DNA of 64,000 nucleotides from Aerococcus viridans (GTDB lineage: Bacteria > Bacillota > Bacilli > Lactobacillales > Aerococcaceae). The first letter of the stretch is position 1. Every line of letters starts with the position of its first letter. A program made the translations under genes and the position numbers. The stretch spans positions 930,001 to 994,000 of the forward strand of contig NZ_CP014164.1 of assembly GCF_001543285.1 (NCBI RefSeq). Reading direction: 5' to 3'. A model generated the notes under the pieces. That model had not been told where the DNA came from and made no database searches. It worked only from the letters and a program-made list of their open reading frames with translations. This document shows positions 47,034-56,772 of this stretch, one piece after another.

Positions 47034-49295
47034 ATGTCAAAAAAACGTGTCTACGAAGTTGCTAAGGAAATTGGCATATCAAGTAAAGAGTTATTGAATG
47101 TTGCAGAAAAAGCAGGTTTTGAATATTCAAGCCATATGGCATCAATGACTGATGACGAAGTAAACAAGCTAAAAAGTAGCTTTGCAAATAAAACAGTAGG
47201 TAAGGAAGACAATAACGATCAGCCAGCGAAAGCAGCTGAAAGTCAACCAACTAAGAAAGCTGAAAATAAACCTGCAGAAAAAGGCCCTAATAAACCAGCA
47301 CCTGCTAAAGCAAATGCTAAGCAAGATCAGCACCAAAACAAGTCTCAAAATCGCAATAACCCAGCAAAAGAGAATAAGAATATGAATAATCAAAAAAATA
47401 ATTTTAAAAACAACACTAATAATAAAAATGGCGGATTTAAAGGTAAAGGCAAAAAAGGGAAAAAAGGTCGTTTTAACAATGACCAAAACCGCCCTCAAGG
47501 CAACCCAGTACCACCAAGAAAGAATAAGCCACTTCCAGAAAAAGTGGCATATACTGAAGGTATGACTGTTGCGGATATCGCTAAAAAAATTCATCGTGAG
47601 CCAGCGGAGATTATCAAAAAATTATTCTTGATGGGTGTACCAGCTACACAAAACCAAGCATTAGATAAAGATGCTATCGAGTTAATTCTAGAAGAATATG
47701 GTGTAAAGGCTGAAGAGAAAGTTATTGTTGACCAAGCAGACTTTGAACATTACTTTGAAGAAGCTAAGAATGCAGATGAGGAAGACTTAGAAACTCGTCC
47801 AGCGGTTGTAACCATCATGGGGCACGTTGACCATGGTAAAACAACTTTACTTGACTACTTACGTAACGCTCAAGTTGTTGACGGCGAAGCGGGTGGTATC
47901 ACACAACATATTGGTGCCTACCAAGTACGTGAAAATGACCGTTTAATCACTTTCCTAGATACACCAGGACATGCGGCCTTCACGACGATGCGTGCGCGTG
48001 GTGCTGATGTAACGGATATCGTAATACTTGTAGTAGCAGCTGATGATGGTGTAATGCCACAAACCGTTGAGGCGATTAACCATGCCAAAGCAGCGGGTGT
48101 ACCGATAATCGTTGCAGTAAATAAAATCGATAAACCAACAGCTAATCCTGACCGTGTAATGCAAGAGTTAACTGAATATGGCCTAATTTCTGAAGAGTGG
48201 GGTGGGGACACAATCTTCGTAAACATCTCAGCTAAATTCGGTCAAAATGTAAGTGACTTACTAGAAATGATTTTATTAGTTGCAGATGTAGAGGAATATA
48301 AAGCTGTACCAAACCGTTTAGCTTTAGGTTCTGTAATCGAAGCGCGTCTTGACCCATCTAAAGGTGCTATTGCGACATTATTAGTCCAAGAAGGTACATT
48401 ACGTGTTGGGGATCCAATCGTTGTTGGTGATACACATGGACGTGTCCGTGTTATGACTAACGATACTGGTCGTCGTATCAAGCAAGCTGGCCCATCAACA
48501 CCAGTTGAAATCACTGGTTTACAAGAATCGCCACAAGCTGGTGACCGCTTTGTAGCCTTTGATGACGAAAAAACAGCCCGTGCCGTCGGTGAAGAACGTG
48601 CGAGCCGTGCCTTACAAGAACGTCGTCAAGCAAACCATGCTGTAACCTTAGACAACTTATTCGAAACGCTACAAGAAGGCGAATTGAAATCTGTTAATGT
48701 CATTATCAAAGGGGACGTTCAAGGTTCTGTTGAAGCCTTAGCTGGAAGCTTGAAGAAAATCGAAGTTGAAGGTGTTAAAGTAAACATCGTTCACCAAGCT
48801 GTTGGTGCGATTAACGAGAGTGATATTACTTTAGGTCAAGCGTCACAAGCCTTAATCATTGGTTTCAACGTGCGTCCTACACCACAAGCTAAATTACAAG
48901 CAGATGCTGATGAAGTAGAAGTACGTCTATACAACATTATCTACGATGCAATTAATGACGTAGAATCAGCGATGACGGGTATGTTAGACCCTGAATTCGT
49001 TGAAGAAGTAACCGGTACTGTACAAGTTCGTGAAACTTACAATGTATCTAAAGTAGGTACAATTGTTGGTGGTTACGTATTAGATGGTACAATCTACCGT
49101 AACTCACAAGTTCGTATCATCCGTGATTCAATTGTCATCTATGATGGTCAATTAGGTTCGTTACGTCGCTTTAAAGATGATGTGAAAGAAGTATCTCGTG
49201 GATTCGAACTAGGTCTTACAATTGAAAACTACAACGATATTAAAGTAGATGACGAAATTGAAGCATACCGTATGGTAGAAGTGAAGAAAAAATAG
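47034..49295 (+). CDS. infB: Translation initiation factor IF-2
   Basis: 753 residues. N-terminal IF2-N domain (about 1-50), a long low-complexity Asn/Lys/Ala-rich linker (about 55-165), a second IF2-N motif, then the GTPase domain with GHVDHGKTT (about 263), DTPGHAAF and NKIDKP. The C-terminal part carries IF2 domains II-IV. Brings initiator tRNA to the 30S subunit. AAGGAAGGTGATG site before the ATG. Confidence 0.96.
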   Translation: MSKKRVYEVAKEIGISSKELLNVAEKAGFEYSSHMASMTDDEVNKLKSSFANKTVGKEDNNDQPAKAAESQPTKKAENKPAEKGPNKPAPAKANAKQDQHQNKSQNRNNPAKENKNMNNQKNNFKNNTNNKNGGFKGKGKKGKKGRFNNDQNRPQGNPVPPRKNKPLPEKVAYTEGMTVADIAKKIHREPAEIIKKLFLMGVPATQNQALDKDAIELILEEYGVKAEEKVIVDQADFEHYFEEAKNADEEDLETRPAVVTIMGHVDHGKTTLLDYLRNAQVVDGEAGGITQHIGAYQVRENDRLITFLDTPGHAAFTTMRARGADVTDIVILVVAADDGVMPQTVEAINHAKAAGVPIIVAVNKIDKPTANPDRVMQELTEYGLISEEWGGDTIFVNISAKFGQNVSDLLEMILLVADVEEYKAVPNRLALGSVIEARLDPSKGAIATLLVQEGTLRVGDPIVVGDTHGRVRVMTNDTGRRIKQAGPSTPVEITGLQESPQAGDRFVAFDDEKTARAVGEERASRALQERRQANHAVTLDNLFETLQEGELKSVNVIIKGDVQGSVEALAGSLKKIEVEGVKVNIVHQAVGAINESDITLGQASQALIIGFNVRPTPQAKLQADADEVEVRLYNIIYDAINDVESAMTGMLDPEFVEEVTGTVQVRETYNVSKVGTIVGGYVLDGTIYRNSQVRIIRDSIVIYDGQLGSLRRFKDDVKEVSRGFELGLTIENYNDIKVDDEIEAYRMVEVKKK

Positions 49296-49307
49296 AGGTG
49301 ATGCACA

Positions 49308-49703
49308 ATGGCAAAATATAGAGCTGAGCGTGTAAGTCAAGAGATCCTTCGCGACGTCAATGATATCTTGAGAAAGACCGTCAAAGACCCCCGCGTTGAA
49401 GGTGTTACAATTACTGATGTAGAAGTTACTGGAGATTTACAACAAGCAACTATTTTCTACACTACATTGAGTGAATTAGCCAGTGAACGTGAAAAAGCGC
49501 AAAAAGGTTTGGAAAAATCTAGTGGTTTAATTCGTTCTGAAATTGGTAAACGCCTAAATATCTATAAAACACCGGAAATATTCTTTGAACGCGACCGTTC
49601 AATTGAATATGGTAACCATATCGACCAATTGCTAGCACAATTAAATAAAAAAGATGATTTTGATAGCATGTCTGATGCTGAATCAGATAAGCTAGTTGAT
49701 TAA
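49308..49703 (+). CDS. rbfA: Ribosome-binding factor A
   Basis: 131 residues. RVSQEILRDVNDILRKTVKDPRV at the N-terminus, then VTITDVEVTGDLQQATIFY, the RbfA signatures. It helps 30S assembly in the cold. GAGGTGATG ribosome site. Last gene of the rimP operon, closed by a strong terminator. Confidence 0.95.
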   Translation: MAKYRAERVSQEILRDVNDILRKTVKDPRVEGVTITDVEVTGDLQQATIFYTTLSELASEREKAQKGLEKSSGLIRSEIGKRLNIYKTPEIFFERDRSIEYGNHIDQLLAQLNKKDDFDSMSDAESDKLVD

Positions 49704-49710
49704 TATGTAG

Positions 49711-49763
49711 AAAGGCCCCAAGAGTTACAGCAAGCATGCTGTAATACTTGGGGCCTTTTTTTA
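49711..49763 (+). terminator. Terminator after rbfA
   Basis: AAAGGCCCCAAG (49711-49722) pairs perfectly with CTTGGGGCCTTT (49747-49758), with a second inner stem TTACAGC/GCTGTAA, followed by seven T. Confidence 0.9.
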
Positions 49764-50144
49764 TTGTTTGTGAGGTTAATTTTTATATTGAATCTTCAAA
49801 GCATGGAAGGAAAATGCTGATATAACGACCTTTAGCGTGGCAAAATATACTTTTTTTTCAAAAATAATTTGTTACATACAATGTCATAAATATAACTTAT
49901 TAAAATATGCAAGAATACTTGAAAGTGCTATGAATGTTGTTAGACTGGGAATGCGGCGAATTGTAATAATTGAGACGTAAATATTAAAAATTACAATACA
50001 TTTCAGTCCATTTAAAGCCCCTTAACGAATGGGTTTATAGGGTTTCTTTTTGAATCCACAACGTGTAGTATATTGCATGTAGTCGAAACAGTGGCTAAAT
50101 AAACAGCTAAGCAATAGCTAAACATACAAGGAGTTTTACTTAAC
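49764..50144 (+). other. AT-rich gap before the LysM gene
   Basis: About 380 bp with no coding frame. A weak hairpin (AAAGCCC near 50015 with GGGTTT near 50040, followed by CTTTTT) and possible -10 sequences (TATATT near 50070, TATAAC near 49890) are present. No recognisable riboswitch was found; the conserved c-di-AMP riboswitch core was looked for by eye because it often precedes such genes, and is not there. Confidence 0.35.
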
Positions 50145-50990
50145 ATGAAATTTAACAAAACGATTTTAGGAACAACATTTGCATTGTCAGCATTATTTGC
50201 GACAGCAGGATTTAACACTGAAGAAGCCAAAGCAGCGGAATGGACAGCGCGTAGCGTTGAAGAAGTTTCAGCTGATATGGAAGCAATTGATGAATCAACA
50301 TCTGAATATACTGTCGTGTACGGGGACACTTTATCAGTGATCGCTAACGCAGCTGGAGTAGATGTGAATACATTAGTTCAAATCAACGAAATTGAAAATG
50401 CTGATTTAATCTTCCCATCTAATTCTATTTCATTCACTAAAAATGCTGAAGGTGAAGTAAATGAAGTTGTAGTAGAAGATGCTAACAAGAAAAAAGACAC
50501 TTACAAAGTAGCAGAAGAAACAGTTGAAAAAACAGCAACTGAAGAGGTAGCAGAAGAAACAACTGTTGAACCTGTAGCGTATGAAGCTGAAGAAGCAACA
50601 GCAACAGTAGAAGCGACTTCATATGGAACAGAAGCAGAAACGACAAATGAAGTAACATCTTCAACTTCTTCAAACTCAGCAGCAGAAGAAATCCCTTACC
50701 AAGTATTACAAGTAGTAGAAACTGAAGCTGGTCCAAGCTACTCTGAAAAAGCAGCAGTATTCTCTGTAATCCTTAACCGTGCAAACTCTGGTAACTGGGG
50801 TGGTACTACATTGTCAGCAGTAGTTAACGCATCTGGTCAATTTGAAGTTGTTTCAAATGGTATGGCAGCTAGCGCTACAGTATCAGAACAAACTTACCAA
50901 GCTGTTAACGATGTATTAACTAACGGCGTAACGACAAAAGCTGAATCATTCCGTGCCTCAGGTGACGGCGTGACAAACGTATTCTTCTAA
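50145..50990 (+). CDS. Secreted LysM protein with SleB-like cell-wall hydrolase domain
   Basis: 281 residues. Signal peptide 1-30 (ends EEAKA, then AEW). One LysM domain at about residues 48-92 (YTVVYGDTLSVIANAAGV). A low-complexity Glu/Ala/Thr linker at about 105-180. The C-terminal domain (about 183-281) resembles SleB/hydrolase_2: VVETEAGPSYSEKAAVFSVI, LNRANSGNW and ASGQFEVVSNG, with candidate catalytic Glu at 192 or 194. It probably cuts peptidoglycan outside the cell. SleB assignment is by motif resemblance. AAGGAG ribosome site, single gene with terminator. Confidence 0.75.
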   Translation: MKFNKTILGTTFALSALFATAGFNTEEAKAAEWTARSVEEVSADMEAIDESTSEYTVVYGDTLSVIANAAGVDVNTLVQINEIENADLIFPSNSISFTKNAEGEVNEVVVEDANKKKDTYKVAEETVEKTATEEVAEETTVEPVAYEAEEATATVEATSYGTEAETTNEVTSSTSSNSAAEEIPYQVLQVVETEAGPSYSEKAAVFSVILNRANSGNWGGTTLSAVVNASGQFEVVSNGMAASATVSEQTYQAVNDVLTNGVTTKAESFRASGDGVTNVFF

Positions 50991-51008
50991 TTTAAATAAA
51001 ATACAATA

Positions 51009-51046
51009 AACAAAAAAATCGGGAGCTTTCCCGATTTTTTTGTTTA
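51009..51046. terminator. Bidirectional terminator after the LysM gene
   Basis: AAAAAATCGGGA (left arm) and TCCCGATTTTTT (right arm) with a GCTT loop, flanked by A- and T-runs. Confidence 0.85.
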
Positions 51047-51146
51047 TTATTTTTTATAAGATCGATAATAGAATAGCTACCTAAATATTTGTTCACAAAT
51101 GACGCAAAAAAATAGAGAGTTAAACTAATGTTCAAATAATTATTCT

Positions 51147-51152
51147 ACCAGA
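51147..51152. repeat. Left target-site duplication of the IS21 element
   Basis: ACCAGA directly precedes the IS21 left end (TGTAAAG) and recurs directly after its right end at 54987-54992. Confidence 0.85.
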
Positions 51153-51694
51153 TGTAAAGAACAGTTATAAAATGTAGGAAAATGACAATGTAAAATTGTT
51201 GGTTTTCCTACATTTTTTATATACTCTTCTTATCCCCTATAGAATTGGAGTGGAATAGGAATGAGAAGAGATATCAGAGAAGGAGTGAAAAAACATATGA
51301 TTGATGGTATAAAGCCCAATTATACTGCGTTAGCGGAACAATACGGATGTGACTATCGTACGGTTAAAGCAGCGTATGAAGAAGCGTTACAAGGTAATAA
51401 ACCTAAAACAAGGAGGACATATCCGAGTAAATTAGATTCATTCAAACAAATCATAGATATTAAGTTAGAAGATCAATGTACCGCTAAAAGTATCTTCAAA
51501 TTCATACAAAAGAAAGGGTTCGATGGGAGTTACAGTCTTGTTAGAGACTATTGCCGTGGAGTGAAAAAAGAACGGATACAGAAAGCAACGGTACGCGTCG
51601 AATATACGCCTGGTCTTTCAGCACAAATCGATTGGAAAGAAGAAATGCGACTGATAAGCAGTCAGGGAGAAGTCTTCCGCTTTAATATTTTCCT

Positions 51695-51700
51695 TTATAT
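51695..51700. repeat. Left target-site duplication of the IS1380 element
   Basis: TTATAT precedes the left end of the nested element and recurs directly after its right end at 53377-53382. Confidence 0.85.
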
Positions 51701-53376
51701 CCTGAATAATTCATAGCTCTAAATTTAAGCTATTTTTTTGAACAAAGTGCCTATATTTAAATTAGGCAGATACATTCTTCCAAAATAATGTGTTTTCGAA
51801 CAGGATATATACGGAAGAAGGCTGTAATAAAAATTATTTGTCTATTTAAGGGCAGACTGACCCCTTGGAAAAATAGGTTAAAAATTTTTACGATAACTAG
51901 CCTAAATCCATTGCCTAGATCGCCGTAGGCGTTCAAAAACCTTATAAAATTCAGTTTGATACACATGATAACTCGACAGTTTGAGATAGACTTGTCTACC
52001 TGTTTTAACGAGTTTTCCGGCAACTTTAAGCAATGTCAATCGTATAGAATGAATCGTCATCCCCCGATTGACTTGTTCAAATCCAATGGTCTTTAAAAAA
52101 TTGACGAGGTTGTAAGCCAGGACACTGATCATCATTCTGACATGATTTTCCAGGAAACGCGGACTATCTGTTTTGTCAAAATAAAAGCCTGATTTCGCTT
52201 CTTTGATGAAATTTTCCATTGTTCCACGCTTGCCGTAAAGAGAGAATATGACTTCAGGCGAGACATTATCGGATAGATTCGTCACAATGAATGCGTGGTG
52301 AAAAAGAAGCTCTCCTGCTTCACGGATTGATCGAATACAAACGCGACGGGGTTTTGACCAGGATTGTGCTTGATAAGGGAGTGAAAAATACTGTATTTCT
52401 CGGTCTTCCCATTTTTTATTATCCCCATAAAGAACAGAGTGTTCAGCTAACTGACTTAACCTCCGATTGCTCTTTAATCGGATAACGTACTGGCTTTCAG
52501 TTGCTTCACAAGATTCATACACCTCTGGTGTGGCGAAGCCGCTGTCACCCCGAACCAATATCTCGGTATGAGGTAACGTGCTCTTGTAGTGGTGTAACAG
52601 CGGGTCGATAAAGGCTTTTACCCCTTTAGACGTGTACTGATTGCCTGAACGCAGTTCAGCTTTTAGGAAATCTCCGGTCAATCCGTCAAATGCAACTAAT
52701 GGGTGATAGCCGTAGGTTTGATAATGGGCATTATAATCTGTTTGTTCTTGGCGTCCAAAGGTATCCGAATGTGTGGAATCGACATCAATGATTAACTCGG
52801 TGTCATTGCGAATCAAACGCGCTTTATCAATCAGCGACTGATTTAATGCTTGGAGTTGATCCATGTTCTCCTCGGTGAAACGATCTAAAAACCGAGAGAT
52901 TGACGATTGTGAGGCCAACTCTTTTTTACCGAGTACAGCTTGAAAGACTGGATCCTGTCTTAATAGATTAGCTGATGAGTCTGCCGAGTACCCAGCAATT
53001 AACTGCATAATGAGTTGTTCTAATATCGCTAAGTTATCATGTGTGAAGTAAACACGTTTGTCTTTAATATGGAGCCACTGTTTAGCTACGTGTGAAAAGT
53101 CGAAGGTATTCATCACCTCTTTAACTAAGACCAAACCCGAATCACTCGATAAGCGACCACCTGTATGTGAAATAGTCAAATTTGAATTGAATTTTACCTG
53201 GTTTTTGTGTAAGCTAGTCATGAGAAGAACTCCTTTCTTTTGGTTGGTTTCGACACCTTTACCATATCAGAATGGGGTTCTTTTTGCATCACTTAACAGG
53301 TGAAAATGAAAAAGTAAATGAAGACTGCCGTTAGGCAGTTTCAGACGGTTTGAAGTCAAAGTATGAATTATTCAGG
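51701..53376. mobile_element. IS1380-family insertion sequence (1676 bp)
   Basis: Left end CCTGAATAATTCATA (51701-51715) and right end TATGAATTATTCAGG (53362-53376) are perfect 15-bp inverted repeats. TTATAT duplications flank it. It encodes one full-length transposase on the minus strand, with 3' and 5' non-coding flanks of about 186 and 155 bp. Length and gene fit the family. Confidence 0.92.
51902..53221 (-). CDS. IS1380 family transposase
   Basis: 439 residues, the usual size. DDE residues are visible: IDVDSTHSDTFG, VRGDSGFATPE and KRGTMENFIKEAK. The N-terminus FNSNLTISHTGGRLSSDSGL is typical of the family. A GAAAGGAG ribosome site precedes ATG 53221. The gene looks intact, so the element may be active. 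Confidence 0.93.
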   Translation of the reverse strand: MTSLHKNQVKFNSNLTISHTGGRLSSDSGLVLVKEVMNTFDFSHVAKQWLHIKDKRVYFTHDNLAILEQLIMQLIAGYSADSSANLLRQDPVFQAVLGKKELASQSSISRFLDRFTEENMDQLQALNQSLIDKARLIRNDTELIIDVDSTHSDTFGRQEQTDYNAHYQTYGYHPLVAFDGLTGDFLKAELRSGNQYTSKGVKAFIDPLLHHYKSTLPHTEILVRGDSGFATPEVYESCEATESQYVIRLKSNRRLSQLAEHSVLYGDNKKWEDREIQYFSLPYQAQSWSKPRRVCIRSIREAGELLFHHAFIVTNLSDNVSPEVIFSLYGKRGTMENFIKEAKSGFYFDKTDSPRFLENHVRMMISVLAYNLVNFLKTIGFEQVNRGMTIHSIRLTLLKVAGKLVKTGRQVYLKLSSYHVYQTEFYKVFERLRRSRQWI

Positions 53377-54170
53377 TTATATATTGCCCTACTCAAAGAA
53401 GAAATTTATTACGCTTACCTTTGATCGTAAACAAGATACATTGTTTGAGTGCATGAATGATGCCTTTTATAACACCGGTGGTGTTCCAGAAGAAATATGG
53501 TTCGATAATATGAAAACTGTCGTCGACCGGTCACGAACTCAATTCTCTCAGGTTCATTTAAACGATCGCTTCTATTCTTTTAGTAAAGATGCAGGGTTCA
53601 GAACAATGGTCTGTCGTCCTTTTCGCCCCCAAACAAAAGGCAGCGTAGAAGCTCTCGCCAGAACAATGGACCGGTTACGGGTTTACAATCATGAATTTTA
53701 TGATTCGACAGACCTCATTCGAATCGTTGACGAACTTTGTGATGAATTAAATTCGGAAGTGTCTCAAGCAACGGACGAGATTCCTGATATACTTTGGAAA
53801 ATTAATGAAAAAGAGCACCTCCATAAGCTAAAAGATGACTTGTTAAATCCTTATTTTGAAGACTCTATTCGCCGTAAAGTCACAAAGGAAGCAATGGTCA
53901 TTTTCCGCAAATGTAGGTACTCTGTAGACCCTCGTTATATCGGAAAAGAAGTTGACTTGGATCTTTCCGAAAACGAAGAGTACGTGCACATTTATTATAA
54001 CGGAGAACAGATTCGTTCGCACCCACTTACCACAAAAAGATTGAACTATAACCAAGAAGATTTGGTTCAGATACTTAAATCAGATGTCATGAGCCACAAA
54101 GAAGAAGATGACATCCAAGAACATATTAAACGAAGTTTAAAGCAATATGATTTACTGGAGGTGCCTTCGA

Positions 54171-54908
54171 ATGAGCAGTAACTATCAAAAGCTATTAAAT
54201 AATCTAGAGGCCTTGAATTTAAAACATATGAGAGAATATGTGCCAAACTATATTGAAATTGCCAATCGAGATGAGCTTTCTGTAACAGAAGCTCTTCTAG
54301 AATTAACTAATCAAGAATTAGACTTTCAAACGAATCAGACTGTGGAACGTGTCATCCAGCGCGCACACTTTCCCAAACGGACATCACTTGAAGAATTTGA
54401 TTTCAACTTTCAACCAAGCGTTAACAAAAAAGAGATTCTAGACTTGAAACATATGGCTTTTATGGAGAAAAAAGAAAACTTAGTTTTCATTGGAAACCCT
54501 GGTGTAGGGAAAACACACCTTGTCATTGCATTAGGCATTGAAGCATGTCATCAAGGCTACCGTACGCTGTTTATCAGTTGTCATGAATTACTTTTACGTC
54601 TTCGTTCTGCCTTTGAAAAAGGGACCGTCGATCGTGTTCTGAAACGATATGCCAAATATGATCTTTTGATCATTGATGAAATAGGTTATTTACCAATTCA
54701 AAAAGTTGAAGCTAACCTCTTCTTTCAACTATTAACGATGCGTTACGAAAAAAAATCAACAATGATTACGACAAATATTATCTTATCTCGATGGGGGGAG
54801 CTATTTCAGAATTCTGAAATAGCCGCCGCCATTCTTGATCGTCTGGTTCACCATGTTAAAGTCTTCAAGATTACTGGAAAATCATATCGTATGAAAGGGA
54901 AAATATAA
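54171..54908 (+). CDS. istB: IS21 ATP-binding helper protein IstB
   Basis: 245 residues, AAA+ ATPase that helps IstA choose targets. Walker A GNPGVGKTH and Walker B LLIIDEIGYLPI are visible. Start ATG 54171 follows CTGGAGG and overlaps the istA stop by 11 bp. It appears complete but has no working partner in this copy. Confidence 0.92.
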   Translation: MSSNYQKLLNNLEALNLKHMREYVPNYIEIANRDELSVTEALLELTNQELDFQTNQTVERVIQRAHFPKRTSLEEFDFNFQPSVNKKEILDLKHMAFMEKKENLVFIGNPGVGKTHLVIALGIEACHQGYRTLFISCHELLLRLRSAFEKGTVDRVLKRYAKYDLLIIDEIGYLPIQKVEANLFFQLLTMRYEKKSTMITTNIILSRWGELFQNSEIAAAILDRLVHHVKVFKITGKSYRMKGKI

Positions 54909-54986
54909 ATGGACTTCTAAATTAGACTGTCAAAAACCTACATTTTTATTCTGTCATAAACCTACAATTTTATACTGTCCTTGACA

Positions 54987-54992
54987 ACCAGA
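54987..54992. repeat. Right target-site duplication of the IS21 element
   Basis: ACCAGA after the right end, matching 51147-51152. Confidence 0.85.
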
Positions 54993-55011
54993 CATTACGC
55001 TGTGCATTCAA

Positions 55012-55372
55012 TTATAGAAAGGTCGATAATAAGCCCAAAATAGATAGTCCACCTTGTGTCAATATTATTTTTTTACTACTAGTGAAGCTACCATATGTGG
55101 CCACTAAGATAATGTAGACAAATATCATACGAACAATTTCAATAGAAGCGCTACTGAAAAATAATGCATAGAATAGACCTAGACCAATGAGACCATTATA
55201 TATGCCCATATTTTTTAATAAGGTATTCAATGATTTTCTTTTCAACTCATCTCTTCCTATTTTGAATATTCTACTTGTTTGGGCAGATGAAGTAGAAATA
55301 GTTTGTAGATACATGATATAAAAAAATTCTAAGGCAACTAAAAAAAGTTAATACAGTTGTTGTAACTGACAT
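55012..55372 (-). pseudogene. DUF1304 membrane protein gene with a homopolymer frameshift
   Basis: The long frame (55012-55314) encodes a DUF1304-like core: NMGIYNGLIGLGLFYALFF, YIILVATYGSFT and a final hydrophobic segment. A strong GGAGGAAT ribosome site and ATG lie upstream at 55372 on the minus strand, giving MSVTTTVLTFF. Its frame meets the main one only if one base is skipped at a run of seven T (plus-strand A-run near 55330-55336); six T would give a continuous gene of about 120 residues. So one T appears to have been gained. It may be a pseudogene or slip-prone. Function of DUF1304 is unknown. Confidence 0.7.
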
Positions 55373-55416
55373 GGTTAATTCCTCCACTTAACTGACGAAG
55401 TAATCTTCTTTTTCTC

Positions 55417-55444
55417 AATATAAAACATTTTTATGAACTTTCAA
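55417..55444 (-). promoter_or_regulatory. Candidate promoter of the DUF1304 gene
   Basis: On the minus strand TTGAAA (55439-55444), 16-bp spacer, TATATT (55417-55422), about 45 bp before the ATG at 55372. Confidence 0.4.
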
Positions 55445-55574
55445 AGGATTTATATATGCAATGTGAAGTTGCAATAACATGAGCACTTGAAAAAAAATTA
55501 AAGCATTTTCTAGGGTAAGCGTAAAAAAAGCTGTCACTCATAAATAGCAACAACTTAATAATTTTTTATCTGAA

Positions 55575-55646
55575 TACGCCCGGAGGGAATCGAACCCCCA
55601 TTATAAGAACCGGAATCTTATGTGATATCCATTACACTACGGGCGC
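55575..55646 (-). tRNA. tRNA-Arg (anticodon CCG)
   Basis: 72-nt cloverleaf. Acceptor GCGCCCG with CGGGCGT (one G-U at the first pair). Anticodon stem TAAGA/TCTTA with loop TTCCGGT, anticodon CCG (codon CGG). T-loop TTCGATT. CCA is not encoded. Confidence 0.92.
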
Positions 55647-55686
55647 AAAATTTTGTATATATTGCAAAAAAAACAATAACAGCATT

Positions 55687-55715
55687 ATTATAGCCTAGTT
55701 TTTAGTCAAATTCAA
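55687..55715 (-). promoter_or_regulatory. Promoter of tRNA-Arg
   Basis: On the minus strand TTGAAT (55710-55715), 17-bp spacer, TATAAT (55687-55692), about 41 bp from the tRNA 5' end. Confidence 0.65.
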
Positions 55716-55877
55716 GCGTTTATAGGAATCTGCTAGTGTCAATTGTTATTAAGAAGTGATGGTGTATTAGGTATTAACAGGAGAAATTGTCATATTTTTA
55801 AGACGATGAAGGCCAGCTATTGGGCAAAATAAACCTACTATGCTAAAATAATAGGGCAAGTCAAAAAAGTTATATTT

Positions 55878-55907
55878 GTTGACCAATTTTGACCATAAAG
55901 GTATAAT
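55878..55907 (+). promoter_or_regulatory. clpP promoter overlapped by a CtsR operator
   Basis: TTGACC (55879-55884), 17-bp spacer, TATAAT (55902-55907). Read in reverse, 55878-55894 is GGTCAAA-ATT-GGTCAAC, the CtsR heptad repeat with one mismatch. It covers the -35, so CtsR binding should block transcription until heat or protein-damage stress. Confidence 0.8.
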
Positions 55908-55940
55908 AGTCATATACAAGTTTAAAAGGAGGACAATTAA

Positions 55941-56537
55941 ATGAACTTAGTACCAACAGTTATTGAACAATCTTCTCGCGGTGAACGTGCTTACGATATC
56001 TACTCTCGTTTATTAAAAGACCGTATTATTATGCTGAGCGGGGAATTTAATGATGATTTAGCTAACTCAATTATCGCCCAATTGTTATTCTTAGATGCTC
56101 AAGACCCAGACAAGGATATCTACCTATACATCAATTCACCAGGTGGCTCTATCACTTCTGGTATGGCCATCTACGATACAATGCAATTTGTACATGCAGA
56201 TGTACAAACAATTGTAATGGGTATGGCAGCATCAATGGGCTCGTTTATTGCAGCCGCAGGTACTAAAGGTAAACGTTTTGCCTTACCAAATGCTGAAATC
56301 TTAATTCACCAACCATTAGGTGGCGCTCAAGGACAAGCTACTGAAATTGAAATCGCTGCTCGCCACATCTTGAAAACAAAAGAAAAAATGAACCGTCTAT
56401 ACTCTGAAATGACCGGCCAACCTGTAGAAGTGATTGAACGCGATACAGACCGTGATAACTGGTTAACAGCAGAAGAAGCGTTAGAATATGGTTTATTAGA
56501 TCAAATTATGACTAAAAATGATGAATTAGAAAAATAA
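55941..56537 (+). CDS. clpP: ATP-dependent Clp protease proteolytic subunit
   Basis: 198 residues, the normal size. Catalytic Ser in [10 protein letters not shown] (S98), His in LIHQPLGG (H123), and Asp near the C-terminal DRDTDRDNW stretch. It forms the 14-mer chamber used by ClpX/ClpC. AAAGGAGG ribosome site. Single gene between a CtsR-type promoter and a strong terminator. Confidence 0.97.
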   Translation: MNLVPTVIEQSSRGERAYDIYSRLLKDRIIMLSGEFNDDLANSIIAQLLFLDAQDPDKDIYLYINSPGGSITSGMAIYDTMQFVHADVQTIVMGMAASMGSFIAAAGTKGKRFALPNAEILIHQPLGGAQGQATEIEIAARHILKTKEKMNRLYSEMTGQPVEVIERDTDRDNWLTAEEALEYGLLDQIMTKNDELEK

Positions 56538-56553
56538 TGAATGCATTTTAAAT

Positions 56554-56587
56554 AAAAAGAAGTAGGGTAAAACCTACTTCTTTTTAT
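56554..56587 (+). terminator. Terminator after clpP
   Basis: AAAAAGAAGTAGG (56554-56566) pairs perfectly with CCTACTTCTTTTT (56573-56585), loop GTAAAA. It can also work in reverse. Confidence 0.85.
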
Positions 56588-56690
56588 TTAAAGGGTTCTG
56601 TATAGACCGTGGAATAAACTCTTAAATAAATATTCTTTGTAAGGCGTAATACTTTTCATAGCCGTATAGGAGAAAAGTGGCTCTAAAAGC

Positions 56691-56719
56691 TTGCAAGCGG
56701 ATAAATTTATTGGTATGAT
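56691..56719 (+). promoter_or_regulatory. Promoter of the cggR-gap glycolytic operon
   Basis: TTGCAA (56691-56696), 17-bp spacer, TATGAT (56714-56719). The leader is about 125 nt, with a small hairpin, GATTC/GAATC, and T-run near 56740-56760. Confidence 0.55.
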
Positions 56720-56772
56720 TACTCATGTAAAGAGATAAGATTCGAAGGAATCAAATTTTTTTACCGAAGGGT

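Larger units (their letters stand above)
51261..54181 (+). pseudogene. istA: IS21 transposase IstA, interrupted by an IS1380-family element
   Basis: The 5' part (51261-51700) encodes the helix-turn-helix N-terminus and the first catalytic Asp (SAQIDWKEEM). The 3' part (53383-54181) holds the second Asp (IWFDNMKTVV) and Glu (KGSVEALAR). Removing 51701-53382 joins FNIFLYI to LPYSKKKF in frame and gives a 412-residue protein of normal size. So the only damage is the nested insertion, which separates the DDE residues. The 3' part can begin at ATG 53363 inside the IS1380 repeat but lacks the first catalytic residue. Confidence 0.9.
51153..54986. mobile_element. IS21-family element carrying a nested IS1380-family element
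   Basis: The left end starts TGTAAAGAACAGTTATAAAATGTAGG; the right end, read in reverse, starts TGTCAAGGACAGTATAAAATTGTAGG. Both show the TG...CA ends and internal repeats of IS21. A 6-bp duplication, ACCAGA, flanks it. It encodes istA (interrupted) and istB. Total 3834 bp, or about 2152 bp without the nested insertion. Insertion is after the LysM gene terminator. Confidence 0.85.

Noticed and set aside
47169..47594. Hydrophobic minus-strand frame inside infB
   Set aside because: It mirrors the low-complexity Asn/Lys linker of IF-2; a shadow frame.
49860..49900. WalR (TGTWAH-N5-TGTWAH) box before the LysM gene
   Set aside because: TGTTAC and TGTCAT occur but with 6-bp spacing and a mismatch, so the motif is not met.
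49764..50144. c-di-AMP (ydaO) riboswitch before the LysM hydrolase gene
   Set aside because: The conserved core sequences of that riboswitch were not found by eye.
50482..50736. Leucine-rich minus-strand frame inside the LysM gene
   Set aside because: It is the reverse complement of the Glu/Ala/Thr linker codons (GAA, GCA, ACA) and has no ribosome site.
51153..54986. Prophage or integrative element remnant
   Set aside because: All genes in the stretch are explained by two insertion sequences with exact ends; no integrase or phage genes are present.
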